Below are positions 8,833 through 18,412 of a DNA stretch of 64,000 bases, piece after piece; position 1 is the stretch's first letter; each line of letters opens with the position of its first letter. The position numbers were made by a program, and so were the translations under genes. The DNA lies in the NCBI RefSeq assembly GCF_020523605.1, contig NZ_JAJAQI010000024.1:25537-89536 (forward strand), in the 5' to 3' direction. The DNA comes from Roseicella aerolata. Its GTDB lineage: Bacteria > Pseudomonadota > Alphaproteobacteria > Acetobacterales > Acetobacteraceae. The notes under the pieces are model-generated. The model did not search any database. It had not been told where the DNA came from and was given only the letters and a program-made list of their open reading frames with translations.

Positions 8833-10374
8833 CTATGGCAGGGTGCTCGTCGCCGGCTCCGGCCTCGGCCGTGCCGGAGCATGTGGGACCGCGTCGGCGT
8901 CGCTCGGCCCCGGGTCGGCCGGCTGCGGCCGCTCCGTCTCCAGGGCCCGCGGCCAGCGCCGGCCGAGGGCCAGCCAGGCCACGACGCCATAGGAAAGGCC
9001 GCCCGCGGCCACTGCGGCGGCCAGCCTCGGCCAGCCCGCCAGCCCTGTGCCGTGCTGGATCGCCAGCACCGTCCCGACCATCGTTGCCGCGGCCAGCAGG
9101 CCGGGCGCGATCCGGCCAAGCAGCCAGAGCGGCGAGCGGCCCAGTTCCCGCAGCACGATCGTTGCCAGCACCGGCGGCAGCGCGAGCGAGGGCACCACCC
9201 AGGCCAGCGCCGCGCCTTCCGCCGTCTGCGGCCGGGTCAGCGTCAGCACGGCGAGCGGCAGAGCCAGCGTGACGAGGGCAAGCTGGAGGTTCCGCCTGGC
9301 CTTGCCGAGGGCGACGAAGAGGCTGGTGGTGTCGCCATAGAGGAAGGTCAGCGCCGCCCCGGCCGCGACGATCTGCGCGGCGATGGCCATGTCCGCCCAG
9401 CGCGGCCCGAGCAGCAGCGCGACGAGGTCCGGCGCCACCAGCACCAGGCCGAGGCAGATCGGCAGGCCGAGCAGCGCCTGGAGCTGGGCGAGGTCGCCAT
9501 AGGTCGTCGCCATCGCGGGGCGGTCGGCCTGCAGGGCGCAGAGCCGCGGCATCGCGATGCGGGTCACCGTCTGCCAGACGATCGCGACCGCCGCATCCAC
9601 CAGGCGGAAGGCGAAGTGGGAGATGGCGAGCACGCTCGGCGCCACGATAAGGCTGAGCGCCATCAGGAAGATGCGGTACTTGCCGCTGAGCACGGCGGCC
9701 CCGCCGAGCTGCGGCAGGGCCACCGGCCAGAGCGCCCGAAGCGCGCCGAGATCGAGGCGTGGCCGGAAGCCGCGGCCTACACCGCCCAGCCCACCGCGCA
9801 GCATCAGGGTGAAGGTGACGAGCGTCGCCACGGTCTGCGCCGCGATCATCGCCCAGGCGCCCTGCCCGGACCAGGCGAGCGCCAGGCCCGTCCCCAGGGC
9901 CAGGGGCTGGCCGAGCAGCAGCCGCGTCGAGAGCAGCCGGAAGCGCTGGTCGCGCAGGTAGAGGCCCGAGGCGGTGCCGGAGAAGGCCGCGAGCGGCAGC
10001 AGCGGCGCGAGGGCGAGCATCAGCCAGGCGATCACCGGTTCACCCGCCTGCCGCGCCAGCACCGGGCCGAGCAGGGCGAGCAACGCCCCGAGCACGAGCC
10101 CGAGAAGGACGGCGGCGGTCACGGCGCTCTCGGCATGGCGCCGTTCCAGCCGGATCAGGCGGACCAGCGCATCGGGGAAGAGGGCGCCGACCAGCACTTC
10201 CGCGATCAGGAAGGCGGCGATGGCGACCGTGCCGATGCCGGCCTCATGCGGGCCGATGACCCGGCCGATCGCCAGCATGGACACCAGCGAGAAGCCGGCG
10301 GCGGCCACGCTTTCGGCGAGGACCCAGATGGGCGCATGGGCCGAGGGTAGGCGGAGCTGCACGGCAATATCCAA
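8833..10374 (-). CDS. Polysaccharide flippase (Wzx/MOP superfamily)
   Basis: 513 residues, almost wholly hydrophobic, with 12-14 predicted membrane segments and short arginine-containing cytoplasmic loops. This is the layout of oligosaccharide flippases of the MOP/MATE superfamily (Wzx, RfbX). The N-terminal segment (SVAAAGFSLVSMLAIGRVIG) and ISHFAFRLVDAAVAIVWQTV resemble PF13440/PF01943 members. It would move lipid-linked sugar repeats across the inner membrane. No glycosyltransferase or polymerase gene is nearby, so its polysaccharide is unknown. The long open frame antisense to it (8881-10350) is a high-G+C artefact. Confidence 0.8.
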   Translation of the reverse strand: MDIAVQLRLPSAHAPIWVLAESVAAAGFSLVSMLAIGRVIGPHEAGIGTVAIAAFLIAEVLVGALFPDALVRLIRLERRHAESAVTAAVLLGLVLGALLALLGPVLARQAGEPVIAWLMLALAPLLPLAAFSGTASGLYLRDQRFRLLSTRLLLGQPLALGTGLALAWSGQGAWAMIAAQTVATLVTFTLMLRGGLGGVGRGFRPRLDLGALRALWPVALPQLGGAAVLSGKYRIFLMALSLIVAPSVLAISHFAFRLVDAAVAIVWQTVTRIAMPRLCALQADRPAMATTYGDLAQLQALLGLPICLGLVLVAPDLVALLLGPRWADMAIAAQIVAAGAALTFLYGDTTSLFVALGKARRNLQLALVTLALPLAVLTLTRPQTAEGAALAWVVPSLALPPVLATIVLRELGRSPLWLLGRIAPGLLAAATMVGTVLAIQHGTGLAGWPRLAAAVAAGGLSYGVVAWLALGRRWPRALETERPQPADPGPSDADAVPHAPARPRPEPATSTLP

Positions 10375-10584
10375 TCGTGGGGCATCGCCCTGACGCGAGA
10401 CGCCGAAGGCCCGGGTTCCCCGGAGGGAAGCGAGGAGGTGACAGGCCGACGGGGAGGGCCGGCCCGGTTCACGGGATCAGGGCGGCATCACGCCGGTTAC
10501 GTCGGACATGGCCTCCACCTAATCACCAATCCGGCGTGCGTCGAATGGACAGATGGTGAAGGCGCAACCATCGCGATCAATCCA

Positions 10585-11001
10585 TCAGATCACCTGGTAC
10601 CGGGCCTTGGCCGCGCGCTCGATGGCACCTGCGATCAGGCGGTCGAGGTCCAGTGCGATGCGGAAATCCTGCAGGAAATGCAGCTCTCCCTGGGAAGCCT
10701 CGCCATCCGCCGCCGCCACCTCGCAGGCCAGCAGATAGGCGGTCTCCCGCAGGCGCTGCGGCAGGGCATCGCGGATCAGGCCCATGGCCCGGTCGAGCCC
10801 GTCCTCGCGCCCCAGCAGGCTCAGGCAGGTCTCGGTCACGCTGGCGATGCCGGCCGGGTGGAAATCGCTGAAAACCGGCAATTCCTGCACCAGGCGGGAC
10901 ATCATGCCGACCTCGGCATCGGTCATGTTCCGGTCCGAGGCCGCCATGAGCACCATGGCGCAGACCAGCGCCTCCTGCGGGTTGAAACGGGTGTTCGGCA
11001 T
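10585..11001 (-). CDS. TerB family tellurite-resistance-like protein
   Basis: 138 residues. The sequence ALVCAMVLMAASDRNMTDAE followed by LACEVAAADGEASQGELHFL shows the paired helical repeats with conserved acidic residues (AASDRNMTDAE, AAADGEASQGE) of the TerB/DUF533 fold. These all-helical proteins bind divalent metal ions and are linked to stress responses; true tellurite resistance needs a ter operon, which is absent here. Stand-alone, with the helicase gene upstream on the same strand 120 bases away. The intergenic stretch 10375-10584 shows nothing further. Confidence 0.85.
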   Translation of the reverse strand: MPNTRFNPQEALVCAMVLMAASDRNMTDAEVGMMSRLVQELPVFSDFHPAGIASVTETCLSLLGREDGLDRAMGLIRDALPQRLRETAYLLACEVAAADGEASQGELHFLQDFRIALDLDRLIAGAIERAAKARYQVI

Positions 11002-11121
11002 GGGGCCTCGCTCCTGCCGCGGTCCGGTCGCCGCGGCGGTGCCGCAGCCTGGACCGGCCCGCTGGTCACCCCTCGTCGCGCCGCGCCGTGCTCACGTCAA
11101 TGATTAGTCTTGTAACAAAGC

Positions 11122-13977
11122 TCACGGCTGATTCAGGAATTCGCGCGTTTCCGCCACCACGGCGCTGAGGCCGAGCCGGCGCACCGGCACCCCCTCCGGC
11201 AGGCCGGCCAGCAGGCGGCTGGGGCAGGAGCGGTCGAGCAGCACGAAAACCCCGCGGTCATCGGCGCGGCGGATCAGCCTTCCGAAGGCCTGACGCAGCC
11301 GGTGGCGGGCGAGCGCGTCGTCATAGGCGGAGGGCGAGCCGCCCGAGAGGTGGATGCGCCTCTCGCGATGCAGGATGGAGGGGCGCGGCCAGGGCACCCG
11401 GTCGAAGACCAGCAGGCGAAGCGACCGGCCCGGCACGTCCACGCCGTCCCGCATGGCATCGGTGCCGAGCAGGCAGGCATCCTCCTCCGCCCGGAAGACG
11501 TCCACCAACGTGGCGTTGTCCATCGCGTCCACATGCTGGGCGTAGAGCGGGATGCCCGCCGCCTCCAGCGCCGGAGCCATGCGGTGGAAGCTCTCCCGCA
11601 GCCGCCGGATGGCGGTGAAGAGGCCGAGCGCGCCGCCGCCCGAGGCGAGGAACAGCGCCTGCATCGCCGCCGCGACCTGGCCGCCGCGCAGCTTGTCCAC
11701 ATCGGTCACCACGAAGGCGCGGGTGCGGGCGGCGTAGTCGAAGGGGCTGGGCACGGCGGCGCGGATGGCGGGAGCCGGCAGGTGGCAGGTGCCGGTGCGG
11801 GCCTCGGCCGCGGTCCAGCTGGCCTCCGGCTCCTCCGAGAGGCCCGCATCGCGCAGCGTCGCGCTGGTGATCAGCATGCCATGCGCCGGCGCGGCGACGG
11901 AAAGGGCGAAGGGCGTGGTCGGGTCCAACCAGTGCCGGTGCATGCCGGCATCCACCTCCCGCCCCTCGCGGCGGGTGAGCACGAGCCAGTCCACGAAGTC
12001 GCGGCGCTCGCCGGGGGTGGGGGGCGGCTCGCGCAGGGCGCGGAGCATGGCCTGCCAGGCCCGCAGCGGGATCAGGGCGCGGCGCTCGATCCCCTTGGCG
12101 GCGGTCTCAATGCGGATGCGGTCGCCGGTTTCCAGCTCCTCCACCTCATCCTCGAGCCGGGCCATGAGCCGGTCCCGCAGCAGGACCAGCGGCTCCTCCA
12201 GGCGCTTGAGGGCGCGCTCCAGCGCCTCGGCGGCGTCCGGCACATCCCCCCCCAGCGGGTGCAGGTCGCATTCGGCATCGTAGAGCCCGTCCTCCTCCGC
12301 CGCGCGGGCCAGCACCTGGCGGCGGACGGCGCGGAGGAACATCTCGGTCGGGTTCGCCAGGCGTTCGGCCGCGGCGGCGGAGAGCACGGGGCGCTCCGCC
12401 GCCGCCTCCGCCTCGTCCGGCAGGGCATGGACGGGGTCGTGCCGCGGCGGGCGCGGCTCCTCCGACAGGCGCGTCACCCAGCCGAGGCCGGGCAGGGCGC
12501 GGGCCGCCTGCAGCGCCGCCTCCATCGGCGCCAGCAGTTCGGGGATGTCGCCGGCCAGCTCCTCGATCCGGCGCCTCAGGCCGCGGGCGCGGCTGCGGCC
12601 GCCCTCGGCGCCCAGCAGCCAGCGGCGCAGCTCCGCCGTCTCGGCGCCGGTAATGGCGGCGCTGAAGGCGGCATCCGCCGCGTCGAACAGGTGGTGGCCC
12701 TCGTCGAAGACGTAGCGCAGGGGCCGGCTGTCCTCCCCGCCGCCCAGCGCCGCCTGCACCATCACCAGCGCATGGTTGGCGACGACCAGTGACGCAGTCC
12801 GGGCGCGGCGGATGGAGTGCTCGACGAAGCACTGCTTGTAGCGGGGGCAGGCGGAGCGGATGCATTCGCCCCGCCGGTCGGCCAGCGGCCAGATGGCGGC
12901 CGGCCCGTGCAATTCCACGATCCAGCCGGGGAAGTCGCCGCCCATCAGGTCGCCGTCCCGCGTCGCCAGGGCCCAGCGGGCGACCAGGCCGAGGGGCACG
13001 GCCATGTCGGGATGGCCGGCCTGGCCCAGCATCTCCTCCATGTTGAGCAGGCAGAGGTAGTTCTCCCGCCCCTTGCGGACGACGACGCGGCGGCGGCGCT
13101 CCTCCGGCTCGGGGTAGAGCCGCCCCAGCTCCTGGTCGATCTGGCGCTGCAGGTTGCGGGTGAAGGTGGAGATCCAGACGGGGGCGCCGTTGCGCTCCGC
13201 CCAGAGGGAGGCAGGGGCGATGTAGCCCAGCGTCTTGCCGGTGCCGGTGCCGGCCTCGGCCAGCACGACATGCGGGGCGCCCTGGTCGGCGCGCGGGGCG
13301 AAGGCGCCGGAGGCGGCGGAGGCATAGTCGGCCTGTTGCGGCCGCTGCTCCGCCCCCTCTCCCAGGATCTGGCCGAGGCGGGTGCGCGCCTCGGTCGGGG
13401 AGACGTCGAAGCTGGCCGGCGGCTGGGGCGGGCCTGGATCCTCCCAGTCCGGCAGTCGGCGCCAGACCTTGTAGGGGTCGAGCGTGGGCTTTTCCTCGCC
13501 GGCGCCCAGGGCGGCCAGCACCGACTCGGCCCAGGGCCAGGCGGCAGCCTTCCTGAGCTGCGCGGCCAGGATGCCGGCATCGCGGTTCATCGGCAGGCCG
13601 CGCCCGGCGGCAAGGCGGCGGAGCAGGATCGTCGCCATCTCCGGCAGCAGGGCGGCAGCGGCGGCATCGTCCTTCGGCAGGTCGAGGTCGAGCGCCATGG
13701 CGAGGCCGCGCGGCGTCGGGGCCGCGGGGCGGGCCGGCAGGCAGAAGGCGAAGAGCTCCAGCAGGTCGAAGCAGGCGTCGAAGCGCGGCAGGTCGAGCCG
13801 CCGGGCGGTGGCGGGGCCATGGACGAGGAGCGGCGGGGGCTGCCCGGCGAGGGTGCGATGCAGCTCGGCGGCGGACAGTTCCTGCAGCTCCCCATCGGGG
13901 GTCAGCAGCGTGGCGCGGCCATGACCCGCGACGAGCGCCGGGGCATCGGGGAGCAGCAGGCGGGGAGGGAGGGCCAT
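11122..13977 (-). CDS. DinG/XPD-type ATP-dependent DNA helicase
   Basis: 951 residues. After about 210 residues comes the Walker A motif (AGTGTGKTLGY). Four cysteines that could ligate an iron-sulfur cluster follow: one in YLCLLNMEE and three in CIRSACPRYKQC. Then come the DEGH box (YVFDEGHHLFD) and the C-terminal helicase motifs, including RDGVDVPG and QAFGRLIRR (motif VI). This is the iron-sulfur superfamily 2 helicase group (DinG, XPD). DinG unwinds DNA and R-loops ahead of forks. The first 200 residues lack an obvious exonuclease motif. No GTTC-N7-GTTC SOS box is visible upstream. Confidence 0.92.
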   Translation of the reverse strand: MALPPRLLLPDAPALVAGHGRATLLTPDGELQELSAAELHRTLAGQPPPLLVHGPATARRLDLPRFDACFDLLELFAFCLPARPAAPTPRGLAMALDLDLPKDDAAAAALLPEMATILLRRLAAGRGLPMNRDAGILAAQLRKAAAWPWAESVLAALGAGEEKPTLDPYKVWRRLPDWEDPGPPQPPASFDVSPTEARTRLGQILGEGAEQRPQQADYASAASGAFAPRADQGAPHVVLAEAGTGTGKTLGYIAPASLWAERNGAPVWISTFTRNLQRQIDQELGRLYPEPEERRRRVVVRKGRENYLCLLNMEEMLGQAGHPDMAVPLGLVARWALATRDGDLMGGDFPGWIVELHGPAAIWPLADRRGECIRSACPRYKQCFVEHSIRRARTASLVVANHALVMVQAALGGGEDSRPLRYVFDEGHHLFDAADAAFSAAITGAETAELRRWLLGAEGGRSRARGLRRRIEELAGDIPELLAPMEAALQAARALPGLGWVTRLSEEPRPPRHDPVHALPDEAEAAAERPVLSAAAAERLANPTEMFLRAVRRQVLARAAEEDGLYDAECDLHPLGGDVPDAAEALERALKRLEEPLVLLRDRLMARLEDEVEELETGDRIRIETAAKGIERRALIPLRAWQAMLRALREPPPTPGERRDFVDWLVLTRREGREVDAGMHRHWLDPTTPFALSVAAPAHGMLITSATLRDAGLSEEPEASWTAAEARTGTCHLPAPAIRAAVPSPFDYAARTRAFVVTDVDKLRGGQVAAAMQALFLASGGGALGLFTAIRRLRESFHRMAPALEAAGIPLYAQHVDAMDNATLVDVFRAEEDACLLGTDAMRDGVDVPGRSLRLLVFDRVPWPRPSILHRERRIHLSGGSPSAYDDALARHRLRQAFGRLIRRADDRGVFVLLDRSCPSRLLAGLPEGVPVRRLGLSAVVAETREFLNQP

Positions 13978-14150
13978 GGGTGGCCCAGACTAGCGCAACC
14001 GGAGGGATCGGTCGCGGGCGGCGTGGCGGTGCCCAGCCATGCGGTGGCGGACGGCCATGCCCGGGCGTATCGCCGATGACGTCCCCGCGCATCACCGGCG
14101 GCCGGGCTGCGTTGTCGCTCCCTGCTGCTGCGGCATGACGAGGAGGCCCG

Positions 14151-14669
14151 ATGCACCGCCGGCGACTTGGCGCCCTGGCCCTGGTCCTGCTGGCCGCCGC
14201 CGTGCCGCGGGAGGCGATGCCGGAGGCCTGCCCCGCCGCGGGCGATGGCCGGCAGCGGACCTACCGGAACGAGCGCTTCGGCATCCTCATGCGCTACCCC
14301 TCGGTCTTCGCGCTCGACCCCGACAGCGTTCCCGAGAATGGCGACAGCGCCCGCTTCTGGACGGCGGACCGCCGGGCGACCGCGGTGGTGAACGCATCGC
14401 GGAGCAAGGAGGGCCGGGAACTCGGCCATTTCCTCGCCGAAGCCGAGGAGGACATCCTGCGCAACAGCCGCGGCGAGGTCACCTACCGGCGCCGCCGCGA
14501 CAACTGGTTCGTCCTCAGCGGCTATATCCTCGACCGCATCTTCTACCGGCGCACCTTCCTCGCAGCCGATGGAACCCTGGCAACGCTCTGGCTGGAATTC
14601 CCGCGCGCGCTGCGCCCCTGCCTGGAGGATGCGGTGACGACCATGTCGCTGTCCTTCCGCCCGATGTAG
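14151..14669 (+). CDS. Secreted protein of unknown function
   Basis: 172 residues with an N-terminal signal peptide (MHRRRLGALALVLLAAAVP, probable cleavage after the following alanines). The mature part begins around ACPAAGDGRQRTYRNERFG and contains RYPSVFALDPDSVPENGD, a pattern reminiscent of PsbP/DUF1795-like domains with a hydrophobic-core start and a late MSLSF strand. I cannot assign a function. GAGGCCCG precedes the ATG. It is convergent with the monooxygenase gene; a symmetrical hairpin lies between them. Confidence 0.7.
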   Translation: MHRRRLGALALVLLAAAVPREAMPEACPAAGDGRQRTYRNERFGILMRYPSVFALDPDSVPENGDSARFWTADRRATAVVNASRSKEGRELGHFLAEAEEDILRNSRGEVTYRRRRDNWFVLSGYILDRIFYRRTFLAADGTLATLWLEFPRALRPCLEDAVTTMSLSFRPM

Positions 14670-14700
14670 CGGCGCACCGGGCGGAAGGCGCGGCCAGGGC

Positions 14701-14750
14701 AGATCGCCGCGGGGCGGAAGCGCCCGGAGGCGTGGATCTGCTCACACAGG
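14701..14750 (+). repeat. Half copy of the composite intergenic repeat
   Basis: GATCGCCGCGGGGCGGAAGC followed by GCCCGGAGGCGTGGATCTG aligns, with scattered differences, to the left half and spacer of the composite repeat at 58879-58930. The palindromic right half is absent here. Confidence 0.5.
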
Positions 14751-14763
14751 GCCATACAGCGCC

Positions 14764-14787
14764 GTCACCCCGCGCAGCCGGGGTGAC
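14764..14787. terminator. Symmetrical hairpin between convergent genes
   Basis: GTCACCCCG (14764-14772) pairs perfectly with CGGGGTGAC (14779-14787) over a six-base loop. No T-tract follows on either strand. Its position between two converging stops suggests a bidirectional transcript end. Confidence 0.45.
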
Positions 14788-14799
14788 GACGTTCCGGGC

Positions 14800-16302
14800 T
14801 CAGCGATAAACGAACTCCGCCCCATCCAGATCGGTGGCCGGGATCGCGTCCTTCTCCATCCAGTAGTCCTGGGTGTGCTGCCATTCCGGCTTGTCGCCGC
14901 GCTTGGGCAGCAGGTGCATGCCGCGCATCAGGTAGCCCGGGTTGAAATTCTCCGGGTCGATCCAGGGCAGGATCGGCATGTCCTTGTCCTCGGGCCGCAG
15001 CGCGACCTCCACCCGCTTCGCGCCCTTGGCCTGCATGTGCTTTAGCAGGCGGCAGACGAAATCACCCACAAGATCGGCCCGCAGCGTCCAGCTCGCGCGG
15101 AAATAGCCGAAGACCCAGACCATGTTCGGCACGCCGGTGAACATCATCCCGCGATAGGTCACGGTGTCGTGGAAGGCCAGCGGCTTGCCGTCGATCGCGA
15201 ATTCGATGTCGCCCAGCACGTTCAGGTGGAAGCCGGTGGCGGTGACGATGATGTCCGCCTCCAGGTGCTTGCCGGACTTCAACTGGATGCCGGTCTCGTC
15301 GAAGCTCTCGATCTCGTCGGTGACGACCGAGGCCTCCCCGCGCGCCACCGCCTGGAACAGGTCGGCATCGGGGACGAAGGCGATGCGCTGCCGCCAGGGC
15401 CGGTAGCTCGGGGTGAAATGCGTGTCGATGTCGTAATCGGGGCCGAGGATGCTGCGCAGGTTCGCCAGCATCTCCTGCTTCACCTTCTCGGGCTCCTTGA
15501 AGCACCGGTCGGTGAACAGCGCCTGCTCATGCAGGATCTTGCGCCGCGTGATCTCGTGGATCCAGGTCTCTTCGATGCCCAGCGCGCGCAGCTCCTCGGC
15601 GATCTCGATCGCGTTGCGGCCGGTGCGGAAATAGGTGGGCGAGCGCTGCAGCATCACCACATGCGCGGCCTTGCCGGCCATGGCCGGGACGATGGTCGCG
15701 GCCGAGGCGCCGGAGCCGATGACCACCACGCGCTTGCCCGTGTAGTCGAGATCCTCCGGCCAGGTCTGCGGGTGGACGATGGTGCCCTTGAACCGCGCCA
15801 TGCCCGGCCATTCCGGCGTGTAGCCTTCCGAGTGCCGGTAGTAGCCCTGGCACATCCAGAGGAAATTGGCGGTGATCACCACCGGCTCGCCGGTATCGGT
15901 CCGCGTCGCCTCGACGGTCCAGCGGTTCTCGGCGGAGGACCAGCTCGCGCTGCTGATCTTGTGGTTGTAGCGGATGTGGCGGCCGAGGTCGTTCTCCTCG
16001 ATCACCTCGCCCATGTATTTCCGGATCTCCTCGGCGGTCGCGATCGGCGTGCCGGTCCAGGGCTTGAAGCGGTAGCCGAAGGTGTGCAGGTCGCTGTCCG
16101 AGCGGATGCCGGGATATTTATGCGTCCACCAGGTGCCGCCGAAGGTCTCCTGGCTCTCCAGCACGACGAAGCTGGTGTCCGGGCATTGCGTCGTCAGGTG
16201 ATAGGCGCCGCCGACGCCGGAGATGCCGGCGCCCACGATCAGGACGTCGAAATGCTCGGCGGGCCGCGCCTTGGGCCGTTCGAGGGTTGCTGCCTCGGAC
16301 AT
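14800..16302 (-). CDS. Flavin-containing (Baeyer-Villiger-type) monooxygenase
   Basis: 500 residues. The FAD-binding motif GAGISG is at residues 24-29, the Baeyer-Villiger fingerprint FKGTIVHPQTWP fits FxGxxxHxxxWP, and the NADPH-binding motif VIGSGASAAT follows. TATGFHLN matches the ATG-x motif near the C-terminus. Such enzymes insert oxygen into ketones or oxidise heteroatoms using NADPH and O2. GGAGG 13 bases upstream fixes the ATG at 16302. A perfect FNR-type half-site pair lies about 145 bases upstream of the start, so oxygen-linked regulation is possible but unproven. Confidence 0.9.
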   Translation of the reverse strand: MSEAATLERPKARPAEHFDVLIVGAGISGVGGAYHLTTQCPDTSFVVLESQETFGGTWWTHKYPGIRSDSDLHTFGYRFKPWTGTPIATAEEIRKYMGEVIEENDLGRHIRYNHKISSASWSSAENRWTVEATRTDTGEPVVITANFLWMCQGYYRHSEGYTPEWPGMARFKGTIVHPQTWPEDLDYTGKRVVVIGSGASAATIVPAMAGKAAHVVMLQRSPTYFRTGRNAIEIAEELRALGIEETWIHEITRRKILHEQALFTDRCFKEPEKVKQEMLANLRSILGPDYDIDTHFTPSYRPWRQRIAFVPDADLFQAVARGEASVVTDEIESFDETGIQLKSGKHLEADIIVTATGFHLNVLGDIEFAIDGKPLAFHDTVTYRGMMFTGVPNMVWVFGYFRASWTLRADLVGDFVCRLLKHMQAKGAKRVEVALRPEDKDMPILPWIDPENFNPGYLMRGMHLLPKRGDKPEWQHTQDYWMEKDAIPATDLDGAEFVYR

Positions 16303-16674
16303 TCGTCTTGGTCCTCCGTGGAGATTGGTTGGCGGCGCCCTGGCCGCGGTTGCGGGCATTGCAGCATGCCGGCGGCGGCCGGAACAGCCCGGCGGCGGGC
16401 GCACGCTCCTGGCCCGATCTGTCGCAGTGCAGATAGGCGCTCGCCTTGATCGGGATCAAGTCGGTCGAATGACCGTTCCGCGGATGGCGGACCGGCGCCC
16501 GGCTTCGGGCACCCTCCCCACCGCGGAGCATGGCCGCGCCTCCGGCATTCACGCCCGTTTGCGCGCCGCACCGGGAAGGGCACCCGGCCTTGCGCAGCCC
16601 GCAACGGGCTGGTTCCGTAGGGTTCGGGAAGGCCGGCCCGGACTTGGCGAGGCGCGGCCAGGGGATGCAGCGGA
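16303..16674. other. Intergenic region between divergent genes
   Basis: 372 bases between the monooxygenase and the META/YbaY gene. Besides the FNR-like box at 16446-16459 I see no structure in it. Confidence 0.5.
16446..16459. promoter_or_regulatory. FNR/FixK-type binding site
   Basis: TTGAT-CGGG-ATCAA is a perfect match to the symmetric consensus TTGAT-N4-ATCAA of the FNR/Anr/FixK family. It lies between divergent genes, about 145 bases from the monooxygenase start and 215 from the META/YbaY start. Which promoter it serves is not decided by the sequence. Confidence 0.55.
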
Positions 16675-17673
16675 ATGGATCGACGTGGCATCATGGCGCT
16701 CGCGGCCGGTGCGGCATTGGCCGGCATGGCCGCTGCCCAGCCCGCGGCGATCCGCGGCACGGCCAGCTACCGCGAGCGCATGGCCCTGCCACCGGGGGCG
16801 GTGCTGGTGGTGGAACTGATCGACATCTCGCGGGCCGATATGCCGGCCGTGCGGCTGGCGGAGGCACGCATCCCCATCCAGGGCCAGATCCCGCTCGCCT
16901 TCACCCTGGCCTACGATCCGGCGCGGATCCTGCCGCACCACAGCTATGCCGTGCGGGGCGTGATCGAGATCGAGGGCAGGGCCGCCCTCCGCACCGATAC
17001 CATCCATCCCGTGCTGACCCGGGGGGCGGGCGAGGCGGTGGCGCTGCGCCTGATCCGCGCGGCCGCCCCGCCGGCGGCCGAGGTCCCGGCGCTGGTCGGG
17101 CCGGACTGGGTGGCGGAGGAGATCGGCGACCGGGGCGTGCTGGATGGTGTGGCCCCCAGCCTCGCCTTCACGGCGGAGGGGATGGTCGCGGGCTCTGGCG
17201 GCTGCAACCGGCTGGCCGGCGGCTACAGCCTCTCGGGCGAGGGGATCACCTTCACCCGGATGGCCGCAACCAGGATGGCCTGCGTCCCCGCGGTGGCGGA
17301 GCAGGAGGGGCGGTTCCTCCGCGCCCTCGGCGAAGCCAGGCGCTGGCGGATCACGCCGGAGGGGAGGCTGCTGCTGCTGGACGGGGCGGGGGCGCTCAGC
17401 GCGCCGTGTCGGCCGGAAGGCCGAAGGCGTCGGGGTAGCCGAACAGGCCGACCTGGCCGCCGGTATGCAGGAAGACGACATTCTCGTCCTTCCCGAACCT
17501 CCCCTTGCCGATCAGGTCGATCAGCCCGGCCATGCCCTTCCCGGAATAGACGGGGTCGAGCAGGATGCCCTCCTGCTCCGCCACCAGCCGGACGGCCTCG
17601 ACCATCCCCTGGGTCGGGATGCCGTAGCCCTGGCCGACATAGTCGCAATTGGCGACCACATGCTCCGGCCTGA
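16675..17673 (+). CDS. YbaY-like plus META domain envelope protein
   Basis: 332 residues as read. A signal peptide ([19 protein letters not shown]) is followed by a YbaY/YscW-type domain at about 25-130 ([35 protein letters not shown]). A META (HslJ-like) domain at about 140-245 contains [12 protein letters not shown] and [13 protein letters not shown]. HslJ proteins are outer-membrane or periplasmic stress factors. The domain fold ends near base 17400, but the frame stays open for another 270 bases antisense to the CuyA-like gene, adding about 90 arginine/proline-rich residues of no recognisable fold. A lost stop codon or a frameshift is likely. Confidence 0.75.
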   Translation: MDRRGIMALAAGAALAGMAAAQPAAIRGTASYRERMALPPGAVLVVELIDISRADMPAVRLAEARIPIQGQIPLAFTLAYDPARILPHHSYAVRGVIEIEGRAALRTDTIHPVLTRGAGEAVALRLIRAAAPPAAEVPALVGPDWVAEEIGDRGVLDGVAPSLAFTAEGMVAGSGGCNRLAGGYSLSGEGITFTRMAATRMACVPAVAEQEGRFLRALGEARRWRITPEGRLLLLDGAGALSAPCRPEGRRRRGSRTGRPGRRYAGRRHSRPSRTSPCRSGRSARPCPSRNRRGRAGCPPAPPPAGRPRPSPGSGCRSPGRHSRNWRPHAPA

Positions 17674-18412
17674 CCAGGGGCGGCAGGCCGAGATGGGCGA
17701 TGGTGCGCTCGGCCAGCGCGAGGACATTCGCCTCCTGCTTCGGCTTCGGGGCGCGGACGCCGATGCCGAGCACGGGGATGCCGCTGTTGAGCGCGACGAG
17801 GCCCGCAACCAGCCCGGCCTGGGTGCCGGCGCTGCCCGTGGCGTGCACCAGATGGTCGATCCTGAGGCCCATGTCGGAGGCCTGGGTCACCAATTCCTGT
17901 GCCGCGTTGACATAGCCCAGCGCCCCGATGGGGTTGGACCCGCCGCCGGGGATGACATAGGGCTTGCGGCCGGTGCTCCGCATCTCCTCCGCCACCGCTT
18001 CCATCTCCGCCTGCATGTCGGCCCCGCCGGGGCGGCGGGAGATGGTGGCGCCATGCAGCTTGTCCATGAGCACGTTGCCGGAACGGGTATAGGCCGGGTC
18101 GGTGTAGCCGGTCCGGTCCTCCAGCAGGATGTGGCAGGCGAGGCCGAGTCTGGCGCAGGCAGCGGCGGTCTGCCTTGCGTGGTTGGACTGGGTGGCGCCC
18201 TGGGTGATGACGATGTCGGCACCCTGCGCGAGCGCGTCCGCGCACAGGTATTCCAGCTTGCGGGTCTTGTTGCCGCCGGTCGAGAGGCCGGTGCAGTCAT
18301 CCCGCTTGATCCAGAGCTTCGGCCCGCCGAGATGCTTCGACAGGCGCTCCATGGGCTCGAGCGGGGTCGGCATGTGGCCGAGCCGGACGCGCGGGAAGCG
18401 GGCGAGGTTCAT
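17396..18412 (-). CDS. cuyA: CuyA-like PLP lyase (L-cysteate sulfo-lyase or D-cysteine desulfhydrase)
   Basis: 338-residue fold-type II PLP enzyme of the ACC deaminase/D-cysteine desulfhydrase family. The PLP lysine lies in [11 protein letters not shown], followed by [14 protein letters not shown], and the phosphate-binding region is [12 protein letters not shown]. The stretches [28 protein letters not shown] and [16 protein letters not shown] match, as I recall it, L-cysteate sulfo-lyase (CuyA: cysteate to pyruvate, ammonium and sulfite) better than ACC deaminase. D-cysteine desulfhydrase remains possible. GGAGG supports the ATG at 18412. asd lies upstream on the same strand. The 3' end overlaps the META-protein frame by 278 bases. 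Confidence 0.75.
   Translation of the reverse strand: MNLARFPRVRLGHMPTPLEPMERLSKHLGGPKLWIKRDDCTGLSTGGNKTRKLEYLCADALAQGADIVITQGATQSNHARQTAAACARLGLACHILLEDRTGYTDPAYTRSGNVLMDKLHGATISRRPGGADMQAEMEAVAEEMRSTGRKPYVIPGGGSNPIGALGYVNAAQELVTQASDMGLRIDHLVHATGSAGTQAGLVAGLVALNSGIPVLGIGVRAPKPKQEANVLALAERTIAHLGLPPLVRPEHVVANCDYVGQGYGIPTQGMVEAVRLVAEQEGILLDPVYSGKGMAGLIDLIGKGRFGKDENVVFLHTGGQVGLFGYPDAFGLPADTAR

Noticed and set aside
8881..10350. Open frame of 489 codons antisense to the flippase gene
   Set aside because: Its product is a charged, low-complexity sequence typical of antisense frames in G+C-rich genes, while the opposite strand gives a coherent membrane protein.
10585..11001. Tellurite resistance operon
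   Set aside because: Only a TerB-like gene is present; no terC, terD or related genes are adjacent.
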